A stretch of 64,000 bases of DNA, taken from Bacillota bacterium. GTDB lineage: Bacteria > Bacillota > Clostridia > Lachnospirales > Lachnospiraceae. Every line of letters starts with the position of its first letter. The stretch's first letter is position 1. Location of the stretch: contig JAEZLH010000028.1 of the NCBI GenBank assembly GCA_023435895.1, positions 124,001 through 188,000 of the forward strand, given 5' to 3'. The translations under genes and the position numbers were made by a program. Under the pieces are notes generated by a model that did not search any database, was not told the DNA's origin, and saw only the letters and a list, made by a program, of their open reading frames with translations. Positions 38,997 to 47,680 of the stretch are shown here, one piece after another.

Positions 38997-39935
38997 TCAA
39001 CAATTCGGCTTAATATTCGATTGTGCTGCTAATGCTCCTCGAATAATTGCTTTTTCAAGTACTACTGCTGCAGCTGTCCCTATTACCGTTATCGCTGCAT
39101 CGCCTTTATAATAAGTGGTATCGGTACCTGTTGCAAGGCAAAAGATTGTGTCACCATCCCATTGTGTATGAATCGGAGAGATAGCCCGAGCCATTCCATC
39201 TTGAGCTAACGTTGCCACTCTACTAGTTTCAGCTTTATTAAGCTGTGCTGTAGTTGCGATAACTGCTATTGTGGTATTCATTTCAATAAATAAAGGGGAA
39301 GGTACCCCTTCAAGCATCAATTTTGTCTGATTAACAAAATTACCCTCAGGACCAAGGGCTCCTACTATAATACGACCATGATTCCATACATCTCCAAGGG
39401 GATTGACTATTGCTAAAGCTGCAACCACCGGACCTCCTGGAATCTTAATTGAAGCGGATCCCTGTCCACCCTTCATTGGCTTACCATAAAATTTTCCTAT
39501 AGTTGCCCCTGCACCAGCACCAATATTTCCTTCTTTTACAGGCCCTGAATTAGCATTCTGACATGCAGCATATCCTAACATTGCGTCAGGCGGATTAGAT
39601 CCTTTGGCATAAAGAAGGTCAAAAATAACCGCTGCCGGTACATGAGGTACCTCTGCGATTTCTTGTTCATAAAGCCAACGCATCACTCCGCTTGCTGCAG
39701 CTAACCCAAATCGACTTCCACCTGTAAGAAGTACAGCCTGTACCGGATCCTCCTTGGTTCCAGGTCGGATACTATCTGTCTCCATCGTACCTGGATTCCC
39801 ACCAACCACGGATACACCAGGTACCGCTCCATTTGGGCATATAATTACTGTACATCCAGTACGACCACTCTCATCCTCAGCTGTTCCAACGAGAATACCG
39901 CACACATCTGTAAGCCCTCCAATTGTATTGCTCAT
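38997..39935 (-). CDS. P1-family (DmpA/NylC-like) Ntn hydrolase peptidase
   Basis: A 312-residue protein of the DmpA/BapA/NylC type, self-cleaving N-terminal-nucleophile hydrolases. Family blocks visible are ICPNGAVPGVSVVGGNPGT, LLTGGSRFGLAAASGVMRWL and GNIGAGAGATIGKF. The likely autocleavage site is Asn220/Thr221 in IEMNTTIAVIATTA, so Thr221 would be the nucleophile. Members act as aminopeptidases, beta-peptidyl aminopeptidases or amide hydrolases. Monocistronic; weak ribosome site. Substrate unknown. Confidence 0.9.
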   Translation of the reverse strand: MSNTIGGLTDVCGILVGTAEDESGRTGCTVIICPNGAVPGVSVVGGNPGTMETDSIRPGTKEDPVQAVLLTGGSRFGLAAASGVMRWLYEQEIAEVPHVPAAVIFDLLYAKGSNPPDAMLGYAACQNANSGPVKEGNIGAGAGATIGKFYGKPMKGGQGSASIKIPGGPVVAALAIVNPLGDVWNHGRIIVGALGPEGNFVNQTKLMLEGVPSPLFIEMNTTIAVIATTAQLNKAETSRVATLAQDGMARAISPIHTQWDGDTIFCLATGTDTTYYKGDAAITVIGTAAAVVLEKAIIRGALAAQSNIKPNC

Positions 39936-40448
39936 AATATCAACTCATCTTTCTTCATTTTAATTATCATATAACTCATATATTGATAGCTATGTCAAAT
40001 AGAAAACCAATGGCTATTATCTATAAGTATCATATTCCAACCACTAACGATTTGTGTCGATTCGTGTTATATTATACGTTCATAATGTCTATTTCGTTTC
40101 TGTATATAAATATTACCTACAATGCCTTTATTGTATATTTTGATTTGTTATCCATTAATGAGTTAGATATCAACACTACCCATGTAGTAATGGTTCAGTG
40201 GTGAGTAATTCCTTTTATATTTTTCCATCAATCCCTCTATGACGATTGCTTAATGATAAAAAATAGTTTAATATAATACGATACAGATACTTTCCAAGTA
40301 ATGGTAATAATTAAATAACGAGTAAAAACTTTACGATGATATTCGTATAGTAAGCGTCATTCCTTTGAGCAGAATATGGTTCATTTTTAAGACGCAAAAA
40401 GACATACTGATGACGGGTAAAAATGCAACAGAAAGGAGTTGGGTAATT
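39936..40448. other. intergenic region before the RR-ABC-HK module
   Basis: About 510 bp between divergent genes. AT-rich; a TATAAT-like element near 40275 and several short open frames without ribosome sites. No convincing gene or operator seen. Confidence 0.35.
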
Positions 40449-41114
40449 TTGAAAAATATATTAATTATTGATGATGATATCCATATAGGGAATGTACTTA
40501 ATGAGATGCTTGCGAGAGAAGGGTATCGTGTTTCCCGTGCATATTCCGGAACGGAGGCAATCTTTGTATTATCAAGCTCAAAGCCAGATCTCATACTGCT
40601 TGATTTAATGCTGCCGGGGCTTAATGGAGAAGAGGTACTTCCCCAAATAAAAGGAATTCCTGTAATTATAGTAAGTGCCAAAGTTGATATTGACAGTAAA
40701 GTGGATTTACTGCTTGGTGGTGCTTCCGATTATATTACAAAGCCTTTTAACACAAAAGAACTGTTAGCTCGAATTGCCGTACAACTCCGTAATTCTACTC
40801 ACTCCAGTGCAGCTTCAATATTATCCTTTGATGATATATCACTTGATATTAATACACATATAGTAACCGTGAAAGATAGCGAGATAAAACTGACGAGGAC
40901 AGAACATGCTATCTTAAAGCTATTAATGCAAAATCCCTCACAGGTAATTGCCAAATCACTGCTTTTAGACCGTATTAGCGAGGATACCCCCGATTGTACG
41001 GAAAGTTCACTAAAAATGCACATAAGCAATTTACGTAAAAAACTCCGAGAACCGAACGACAAGGATTATATTGAAGCAGTTTGGGGAATCGGCTTTAAGC
41101 TGAGAACTGAATAA
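40449..41114 (+). CDS. OmpR-family response regulator
   Basis: A 221-residue regulator. The TTG at 40449 is chosen as start: AAAGGAG lies 10 bases upstream and the protein then begins LKNILIIDDD, a normal receiver N-terminus; the longer frame adds 28 unlikely residues. Receiver has Asp52 (LILLDLMLPG) and the KPFNTKELLARI segment; winged helix with LTRTEHAILKLLMQNPSQVI and VWGIGFKLRTE. First gene of a regulator-ABC-kinase module that resembles bacitracin/lantibiotic resistance loci. Confidence 0.9.
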   Translation: MKNILIIDDDIHIGNVLNEMLAREGYRVSRAYSGTEAIFVLSSSKPDLILLDLMLPGLNGEEVLPQIKGIPVIIVSAKVDIDSKVDLLLGGASDYITKPFNTKELLARIAVQLRNSTHSSAASILSFDDISLDINTHIVTVKDSEIKLTRTEHAILKLLMQNPSQVIAKSLLLDRISEDTPDCTESSLKMHISNLRKKLREPNDKDYIEAVWGIGFKLRTE

Positions 41115-41117
41115 ATA

Positions 41118-41173
41118 TTTACTATCTCTTTACTATTTTCTTTACCACTTTCTTTACGATTAGCAGGTAGAAT
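41118..41173 (+). promoter_or_regulatory. tandem TTTAC boxes and -10 before the ABC genes
   Basis: TTTAC recurs at 41118, 41129, 41141 and 41153 with 11- and 12-base spacing, followed by TAGAAT (41168-41173) as -10. The array abuts the -35 position, as expected for an activated OmpR-type promoter. Confidence 0.6.
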
Positions 41174-41202
41174 GTCAGCATCAAATAAAGGAGGTTCACT
41201 TT

Positions 41203-42117
41203 ATGGATTATGTTCTTAAAACAAATGCTTTAAATAAATACTATGGACATTTCAAAGCATTAAACGGACTCTCTATGAATATTCCGAAAGGTGCAATATA
41301 CGGCTTTGTCGGTAAAAATGGTGCTGGAAAAACGACGCTGATTCGATTGATTTGTGGACTACAACAGCCTACATCCGGTGATTATACCCTGTATGGCAGA
41401 AAGAATACCTCTAAGGAGGTGGTTAAATCCCGCCGAAGAATGGGTGCTGTAGTGGAGGTTCCGTCGATCTACCTTGATATGACTGCAGACGAAAACCTCA
41501 AACATCAATACCGAGTCCTGGGTCTCCCATCCTATGATGGATTAAGTGAAACACTAAAATTGGTTGGTCTTGGCGATACGGGGAAAAAGAAAGCTAAAAA
41601 CTTTTCTCTCGGAATGCGCCAAAGATTAGGGATTGCCATAGCACTTATAGGTGAACCGGATTTCTTGGTTTTGGACGAGCCTGCAAACGGTCTTGATCCT
41701 CAAGGTATTATTGAAATACGCGAATTGATTTTAAAACTCAACCGAGAGCAGCAAATAACATTTTTAATTTCAAGCCACATCCTTGATGAGCTTTCTAAAT
41801 TCGCAACACATTATGGGTTTATTGACAACGGACGTATTGTAAAAGAAATGAGTGTGGAAGAATTAGTAGCAGTTTGTAAAAAATGTTCACGTATGGAAGT
41901 AAGTGATACAAGAGCTCTTGCCCACGTGCTTGACGATATGAAAATTGAATATCAAATACTTTCTGAAAAATGGGCTGATGTATATGCCAAAATCAATGTA
42001 TCTAAATTAACCTCCGCATTGGCAAACATGAATTGCGAAGTAATCTCGATTCAAGATTGCGATGAAAGTTTGGAAAGTTACTATGTCAGTCTTGTTGGAG
42101 GTGATAGAAATGAATAA
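41203..42117 (+). CDS. BcrA-like ABC transporter ATPase
   Basis: A 304-residue ATPase: Walker A GKNGAGKTT, signature SLGMRQRLGIAIAL, Walker B LVLDEPANGLDPQG, and a C-terminal 70-residue extension typical of bacitracin/lantibiotic-immunity ATPases (BcrA/LanF). AAAGGAGG precedes the start. It overlaps the permease start by 8 bases. Confidence 0.92.
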   Translation: MDYVLKTNALNKYYGHFKALNGLSMNIPKGAIYGFVGKNGAGKTTLIRLICGLQQPTSGDYTLYGRKNTSKEVVKSRRRMGAVVEVPSIYLDMTADENLKHQYRVLGLPSYDGLSETLKLVGLGDTGKKKAKNFSLGMRQRLGIAIALIGEPDFLVLDEPANGLDPQGIIEIRELILKLNREQQITFLISSHILDELSKFATHYGFIDNGRIVKEMSVEELVAVCKKCSRMEVSDTRALAHVLDDMKIEYQILSEKWADVYAKINVSKLTSALANMNCEVISIQDCDESLESYYVSLVGGDRNE

Positions 42118-42943
42118 GTTGTTATCTGCTAATTTTTTACGTCTTTTTAAGGAGAAAGTTTTTTGGCTTAGTGTAATAACTATGTTTATTGTCGCTGTCT
42201 TTATGATGTTTAGCGGGTGCAGGCAGGCTTCTCTTATGAAGCATCTGGGACATGAGATAACCCTGGATCACTACTATTTTAATCTTGCTCCTGCGATCGG
42301 ACTGTTTTATGCAATCATGATAGCGTTATTCTTAGGTACAGATTATAGTGATGGCACAATTCGAAATAAACTTGTTGTGGGTCATACTCGCACTCACATC
42401 TATCTAGCAAATTTAGTTATATGCTTTGTTGCGACCCTATTCATTATGGTAGCATGGCTGATCGGTGGTCTTGTCGGTATTCCTTTTCTGGGCTCATGGC
42501 ATATGGGAATAAATGGTTATGTCTTATTTGTGCTTATAATCACCTTCCAAAACATGGCATTCACAGCAATCTTCACATTAATAAGTACTTTGTCAACGAA
42601 CAAAGCAATCACCATTGTTATTGCCGTTCTTCTTTGCTTGGTATTAATTATTGCTGCAAGTATGACCTATAATCGGCTAAATGAGCCAGAATTCAGCAAC
42701 AATATAATCTATACATCGAATGGGATGCAGTTTGGAGACCCAACCCCCAACCCTAACTATATCTCTGGCTCTATTCGTATCTTTTTTGAAATGATTATAG
42801 ATTTTCTTCCCACGGGACAGGAGATTTTGATGGCAAATATAGAAATTGCTCATCCTTTCCGACAGATTATCTTTTCAACATTAATTACGTTTTGTACTGT
42901 TATCGGTGGTGTATTTGCGTTCAGAAGGAAAGATTTGAATTAA
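42110..42943 (+). CDS. ABC-2-type permease (BcrB/LanE-like)
   Basis: A 277-residue membrane protein with six predicted helices. It starts MNKLLSANFLRLFKEKVFWL, typical of ABC-2 permeases, and has the ALFLGTDYSDGTIRNKLVVGHTR segment. The ATG at 42110 follows GGAGG; the longer frame would start inside the ATPase gene. It is the membrane half of a transporter that probably exports or excludes a peptide antimicrobial. Confidence 0.9.
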   Translation: MNKLLSANFLRLFKEKVFWLSVITMFIVAVFMMFSGCRQASLMKHLGHEITLDHYYFNLAPAIGLFYAIMIALFLGTDYSDGTIRNKLVVGHTRTHIYLANLVICFVATLFIMVAWLIGGLVGIPFLGSWHMGINGYVLFVLIITFQNMAFTAIFTLISTLSTNKAITIVIAVLLCLVLIIAASMTYNRLNEPEFSNNIIYTSNGMQFGDPTPNPNYISGSIRIFFEMIIDFLPTGQEILMANIEIAHPFRQIIFSTLITFCTVIGGVFAFRRKDLN

Positions 42944-42954
42944 AGGAGTTTATT

Positions 42955-43854
42955 ATGGAAAAGTGGTTATGGGTCGTAATCGGTATTTTAATATTGATTA
43001 TCGTTGCTCTACTAATAAAAATATATCTTTTACAAAAAGCAGCAAAGGAAATAGAAGAAGCATTTGCCGATAGACTCATAACCGATACTAATACCTTGAT
43101 TGATATTTCCTCCCGTGACAGATCTATGCGAAAATTGGCAAGCAGCGTCAATATTCAGCTTCGTAAGCTTCGTGCGGAACGTCATCGCTTTCAGCAGGGT
43201 GATTTAGAGCTAAAATATGCTATTACTAATATTTCTCACGATTTGCGCACCCCCTTAACAGCTATTTGCGGATATTTGGATTTGCTAGAGCAAGAGGAAA
43301 AACCCGCTATCGTTGAACGTTATATTGATATTATCAAAAACAGATCAGAAATGCTAAAGCAGTTGACAGAGGAACTTTTCCGATACTCTGTCATATTAAC
43401 AGCAGAGGCCGGTGCCGTAAGAGAACCTGTTAATATTAATCTTGTGTTAGAGGAATGCGTTGCTGCGTTTTATTCCTCTTTCAAAGAGCGTAGAATTATT
43501 CCGCATATTCAAATGCCAGAAAATAAGGTGATCCGTAACCTTGACAGTTCCGCATTAAAACGCATATTCTCTAACCTTTTGAGTAATGCAATTAAATATA
43601 GTGATGGCGATTTGGATATTACGCTATCGCAAACAGGAGAAATCACCTTTAGCAATACAGCATCCGGTTTGAATGAAATACAAGTTGGTAAACTATTTGA
43701 CCGTTTTTACACCGTTGAGGCTGCAAGAAAATCAACCGGTTTAGGCCTGGCGATAGCACGAACGCTGGTTGAGCAGATGAATGGCACCATATCTGCCAAC
43801 TACGATAACAATCGATTGAGTATCTTCATTGTGCTTGGAGATGTAGATAGCTAA
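42955..43854 (+). CDS. sensor histidine kinase of the RR-ABC-HK module
   Basis: A 299-residue kinase with one N-terminal helix (about 4-27) and no extracytoplasmic sensor domain, then HisKA with His95 in TNISHDLRTPLTAI and HATPase_c (FSNLLSNAIKYSDGD, STGLGLAIAR). Small intramembrane-type kinases of this shape usually sense through the neighbouring transporter. AAAGGAG precedes the start at 42955. Confidence 0.92.
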   Translation: MEKWLWVVIGILILIIVALLIKIYLLQKAAKEIEEAFADRLITDTNTLIDISSRDRSMRKLASSVNIQLRKLRAERHRFQQGDLELKYAITNISHDLRTPLTAICGYLDLLEQEEKPAIVERYIDIIKNRSEMLKQLTEELFRYSVILTAEAGAVREPVNINLVLEECVAAFYSSFKERRIIPHIQMPENKVIRNLDSSALKRIFSNLLSNAIKYSDGDLDITLSQTGEITFSNTASGLNEIQVGKLFDRFYTVEAARKSTGLGLAIARTLVEQMNGTISANYDNNRLSIFIVLGDVDS

Positions 43855-43869
43855 ATGCAACCGTTGATA

Positions 43870-43907
43870 CCAGTAGATCTGTCCGTTCACTCGAACATAT
43901 CTACTGG
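43870..43907. terminator. terminator of the RR-ABC-HK operon
   Basis: CCAGTAGAT (43870-43878) pairs with ATCTACTGG (43899-43907), 16 bases past the kinase stop. Confidence 0.65.
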
Positions 43908-43940
43908 CGTTGGGGCCATTTTACGAATATGATGCTATAT

Positions 43941-44555
43941 TTATTGCAATACATCTATCTTGCCATTCTTCTTATCGAAGTAATCTGCCCGCAGCATTCC
44001 GTATATTTTTACATCGATATATTCCTGATTGTAAATAAATTCTTCTCTTTTAATGCCCTCTAGTTTAAATCCTACCTTTTGATACACCCTTTCCGCTCTA
44101 GGATTAAAGCTATAAACCTCCAAATGTATTTTATGTAGCTCTAATTCTTCCATACCGTATTGAATAAACATAGATATTGCCTCTGTTCCTACTCCTTTGT
44201 TACAACTAGCTTCACTTAGTAAAACTCGAAAACTTACATTATTACACTCTTCATCATATTCATTAAATACTACTTCCCCCATAACCTGATCACTCTCTCC
44301 GTACACGATAGCCAGATCCAACCGATTGTTTTGTTCATTGCGTGTCATATACCATTGGAGGATTTTTTCTCTTTCTTCCGGCAGTGGGGCTGCATTTGCT
44401 TCTTCATCACTTGTAACAGATCCCGTTAATTTTTTCAAATCAGGTTCGTTGAGAATTTCATACATAATCTCGTAATCCTTCTCCTCAAAAGGTCTTAAGG
44501 TAACCTTCTTTCCTATCAGCACCGGCTTAATTAAAAATTTGTTTTCTTTCATCAT
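43941..44555 (-). CDS. GNAT-family N-acetyltransferase (RimJ/RimL type)
   Basis: A 204-residue acetyltransferase: start VTLRPFEEKDYEIMYEI, acetyl-CoA loop GVGTEAISMFIQYGME, and HKIHLEVYSFNPRAERVYQKVGFKLEG, the hallmark of the RimJ/L-like branch that acetylates protein N-termini, amines or small molecules. Monocistronic. The substrate cannot be deduced. Confidence 0.9.
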   Translation of the reverse strand: MMKENKFLIKPVLIGKKVTLRPFEEKDYEIMYEILNEPDLKKLTGSVTSDEEANAAPLPEEREKILQWYMTRNEQNNRLDLAIVYGESDQVMGEVVFNEYDEECNNVSFRVLLSEASCNKGVGTEAISMFIQYGMEELELHKIHLEVYSFNPRAERVYQKVGFKLEGIKREEFIYNQEYIDVKIYGMLRADYFDKKNGKIDVLQ

Positions 44556-44713
44556 TTTTCTCGCTTTCCATTATCTTTTCTTTGTGTAATACTTGCTTCT
44601 GATATTTCACAAAATATAAAGTGATACTTTATTTAATATTTTATATCCCCAAATGCATCCTTTCAACAACATAAACACATCTGTAACAAACTCGACTGTT
44701 CCCCCTATAAAAA

Positions 44714-44754
44714 AACAGTACTTCGGGAGTAAATTTATAGACCGAAGTACTGTT
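44714..44754. terminator. terminator of the CD3324-like gene
   Basis: AACAGTACTTCGG (44714-44726) pairs perfectly with CCGAAGTACTGTT (44742-44754). Confidence 0.85.
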
Positions 44755-44756
44755 TA

Positions 44757-45035
44757 TTATTTTTTAGCTTTTATTTCTTTTATTATTCTTCTAATTGTAT
44801 GCTCTGTGAGGAACCAGCTCTCAGCAATAGAATGAATTGAAGTTCCAGCCATGAATTCATTATAAATTCTGCTATTTCTATCAATTAATTCTTGCTTAAT
44901 GCCACTAGTTTCTCCCCAAGGCTTCTTATTTTCAACTTTTCGAGGAATATATAGATAGACCCCGTCAATATGTTGTTGAATCGCTTCAACCAATTTTTCG
45001 TCTAAAATATTCTGTGCTTTTAAATATCTCATCAT
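44757..45035 (-). CDS. CD3324-like HTH protein
   Basis: A 92-residue protein with the pattern of the CD3324 family: YLKAQNILDEKLVEAIQQHI, then YIPRKVENKKPWGETSG and a C-terminal helix-turn-helix (AGTSIHSIAESWFLTEHTIR). Similar to Mor/YdaS-type DNA-binding proteins; probably a small transcriptional regulator. GGAG precedes the start. Confidence 0.8.
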   Translation of the reverse strand: MMRYLKAQNILDEKLVEAIQQHIDGVYLYIPRKVENKKPWGETSGIKQELIDRNSRIYNEFMAGTSIHSIAESWFLTEHTIRRIIKEIKAKK

Positions 45036-45112
45036 ATTTGCTCCAATCTAACATTTTTTACAAATGACGAAGCAAAGTGAGCACAAAAATATGTTGGAGT
45101 AATTATTTTTAA

Positions 45113-45199
45113 TTAGGCCCCGAACAAAATATGTTCCATATCTTCATGCAATCTTTGCACGGAGCCGTTACTAGCAGTAGATAACCTTTTATTAATCAT
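45113..45199 (-). CDS. 28-residue ORF behind a consensus promoter
   Basis: MINKRLSTASNGSVQRLHED followed by MEHILFGA. GGAGGAAAACTC places an ideal site 7 bases before the ATG, and TTGAAA-17-TATAAT lies 35 bases further upstream. Not hydrophobic; no homologue recognised. It could be a small regulatory peptide or the surviving start of a longer gene. Confidence 0.5.
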   Translation of the reverse strand: MINKRLSTASNGSVQRLHEDMEHILFGA

Positions 45200-45233
45200 G
45201 AGTTTTCCTCCAAAATTCTTATAGTTTTCTGAA

Positions 45234-45262
45234 ATTATATCATTTTTTCTGATGAATTTCAA
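45234..45262 (-). promoter_or_regulatory. consensus sigma-A promoter of the 28-codon ORF
   Basis: On the minus strand TTGAAA (45262-45257), 17 bases, TATAAT (45239-45234). Confidence 0.75.
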
Positions 45263-45343
45263 CACTTGCTGTGCTGGTGTTGTACCAACTGATACGTAGA
45301 AAACTGAATCTGATAAATCTCAACTATTTGTTGTAGCATTTCG

Positions 45344-46744
45344 TTACGTTTCTAGCGTAAAAGAAAGTAAGCTGGCATTACCTCCGCCGGCATACGTAAA
45401 ATAAATAGAATGAACACCATCTTCTAACTCTATACCAGAAGTATATTCTTCCCAGACATTGGTATAGTTTACAGGGAGTTGGGCTAATACAGGCCCATCC
45501 CATGCTGTTTTTACCTCAAATACTCCATTTGCATATCCACGGACTTTAATTTTTATTCTCTTCACACTATAACAATCAAAATACTTAAAGCCAATGGTCG
45601 TTGAATCGGTTATATTCCCAATATATCCTGGTTCTTCATCACCATCTCGCCCATCCTGCATAATCTTAGGAAAGTAACCTCCACCTACATAGATTGACTC
45701 CTCCTTTGTAAACAGATTACATGCAAGATATCCAAAATATTCTCCTTCTCCTCTAAGCGGACCATGATTTAGACCGCAGGATGTTAACTCAACCTGTGGA
45801 ATCGTTCCATCCGACAAGATCGTCAGCAGCTCTGCGCATCCTTGTCTGGAATACCACGTACCATTGGTATGTCTATGATAAAATATATACCATTCCCCAT
45901 TTATTTCAACAATGCTTCCATGATTGTTGGCGCCATATGCCATCGGCTTTGTCGCTGGTTTATAGCTATCAATATGTAAATCACAATTACTTATAATCAC
46001 TCCACCATAAACAAAATCTTTTGTCGGGCTTTTACTTGTAGCATAGCATAATTCGTGCATTGCAATTGAGGAATAAATAAAATAATAAGTATCTCCTCTT
46101 TTACGAATGGAGGATGCTTCAAAAAACTCATGTCCTTCAAATCCGCTTCCATCACTATAATGTACACTTGGTACTACAAAAACTGGAGCTTCCATTATGG
46201 TTAGCATATCCGTTCCAAGTATCGTTACCATTGCTCCCTTTCTTGAAGTGTCCTCCTTCGGGCAGAATCCAGTATATAGATAAATCTTATCTCTCTCAAG
46301 CAGTACAGCCGGATCAAACTGATGCTGATCACCCTGCCTTTCTCCCAACCGGGTACCATCCTCATAATGCACATACCCATAAAATTCAAATCTACCATTT
46401 GGTCTATCACAAACAGCAACTGAAACAACAGACACCTTATCTAACACATAATATAAATAATATTTCCCGTCCGATCCCCTAACTAAATCAGGAGCATATA
46501 GGCACATCTTTCCTTCCTTATTTAATGGATCAGCGGTCTTTGGGTAGATTACACCTTCATATCTCCAGTCAGCCAGATCATCCACCGCCGCTGACCAACA
46601 TACGTAATCTCCTAGGCAGAATACATGCCCATTATATAGATCATGAGATCCATACACATAAACTCTGCCATCATATACATGAGGCTCTCCATCCGGTACA
46701 TATTCCCAGGATGGTAAATAAGGATTAAATGCTTGCTTTTTCAT
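45344..46744 (-). CDS. GH43 glycoside hydrolase with C-terminal CBM6-like domain
   Basis: A 466-residue enzyme. The five-bladed propeller starts PSWEYVPDGEPHVYDGRVYV; Asp18 is the likely general base, Asp144 (FDPAV) the pKa-modulating Asp and Glu209 (FFEASSIRK) the acid. Residues about 320-466 form a beta-sandwich resembling CBM6. No signal peptide, so it is intracellular. It probably removes arabinose or xylose from imported oligosaccharides. GGAGG precedes the start. Last gene of the transporter-hydrolase operon. Confidence 0.9.
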   Translation of the reverse strand: MKKQAFNPYLPSWEYVPDGEPHVYDGRVYVYGSHDLYNGHVFCLGDYVCWSAAVDDLADWRYEGVIYPKTADPLNKEGKMCLYAPDLVRGSDGKYYLYYVLDKVSVVSVAVCDRPNGRFEFYGYVHYEDGTRLGERQGDQHQFDPAVLLERDKIYLYTGFCPKEDTSRKGAMVTILGTDMLTIMEAPVFVVPSVHYSDGSGFEGHEFFEASSIRKRGDTYYFIYSSIAMHELCYATSKSPTKDFVYGGVIISNCDLHIDSYKPATKPMAYGANNHGSIVEINGEWYIFYHRHTNGTWYSRQGCAELLTILSDGTIPQVELTSCGLNHGPLRGEGEYFGYLACNLFTKEESIYVGGGYFPKIMQDGRDGDEEPGYIGNITDSTTIGFKYFDCYSVKRIKIKVRGYANGVFEVKTAWDGPVLAQLPVNYTNVWEEYTSGIELEDGVHSIYFTYAGGGNASLLSFTLET

Positions 46745-46802
46745 AATCTTCTACCTCCACAATTCACTGTCAGTGTATAATTAATAGCATTTGCTTACAA
46801 GG

Positions 46803-47597
46803 TTACTTAAGTGCCCATTTTATCGAAGCCTCCACATGCCTTTTCCAATAATTCCAGTCATGAACCCCTTCACCCTCTTCATAATAATGTTCAACATCAT
46901 TCGTTCTCATAAAGTTATGGAGCTTCCTGTTTGGTTTAATGAGAAAATCATCTTTACCGCATACAAAATAGATATCAGGGAACTTTTTCATAGAGTTTTT
47001 TAGAAGTTCCATGCAATGTCTAGGGTCTTTCGTGGTAAATCTAAGCGCCTTGGGATCACGAAATATTCTTCTCTGATATTTCGTATCCGATATCATATCC
47101 GGAACAAAATCACCCTTATCGGCAATATTTATCTCAATATAAGCACCTGATAAGCTAATTATTTTAGAGAATGTATCATAGTATCGTAATCCATTAATCA
47201 TTGCTCCATATCCACCCATGGAGATACCCCCAATAAAGGTGTCTTCTCTACTACTTGATAATCGAAACATCCTTCTTGTTACCTCTACAAGCTCTTTGCC
47301 TATAAAAGCACTAAAATTCTCACCCTTATCAATATCCTCAAGATAGAAGGAATTTTCACCACTTGGAAAAATGCAAGCTAAATTATACTTAACTGATAAT
47401 TCCTGCATTTCTGATCCACTGAGATAGTCATTACAATCACCACTATACCCATGGAGCATATACAAGGTTTTAAAACCACTGCTTTGTAAAGCAGTATCTT
47501 CCATGGCATCCTCCATCTTAATCGTTGGGATGATGGCGCTAAAACTCACACTACGCTTCAAGTAAGACGATTGAAATCTCACTTTAATAATAGCCAC
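46803..47597 (-). CDS. alpha/beta-hydrolase esterase (probable acetyl/feruloyl xylan esterase)
   Basis: A 264-residue esterase of the EstA/tributyrin type: GISMGG nucleophile elbow (Ser126), Asp216 or Asp217 in CGKDDFL and His246 in GVHDWNYW complete the triad; MLHGYSG forms the oxyanion part. Starts with GTG, AGGAGG 7 bases upstream. No signal peptide. Between GH43 and GH8 in the operon, so it probably removes acetyl or feruloyl groups from xylo-oligosaccharides. Confidence 0.88.
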   Translation of the reverse strand: MAIIKVRFQSSYLKRSVSFSAIIPTIKMEDAMEDTALQSSGFKTLYMLHGYSGDCNDYLSGSEMQELSVKYNLACIFPSGENSFYLEDIDKGENFSAFIGKELVEVTRRMFRLSSSREDTFIGGISMGGYGAMINGLRYYDTFSKIISLSGAYIEINIADKGDFVPDMISDTKYQRRIFRDPKALRFTTKDPRHCMELLKNSMKKFPDIYFVCGKDDFLIKPNRKLHNFMRTNDVEHYYEEGEGVHDWNYWKRHVEASIKWALK

Positions 47598-47680
47598 TGA
47601 ATCGTCCTCCTTTATTATAATTTAATAGATTGTTAGCTATCCCTGTTTACAATTATCTTTATTTCACTTAAATTATTGAT

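Noticed and set aside
39983..40204. A 73-codon plus-strand frame in the gap before the RR-ABC-HK module
   Set aside because: No ribosome site, odd hydrophobic composition and no recognisable family; likely chance in AT-rich DNA.
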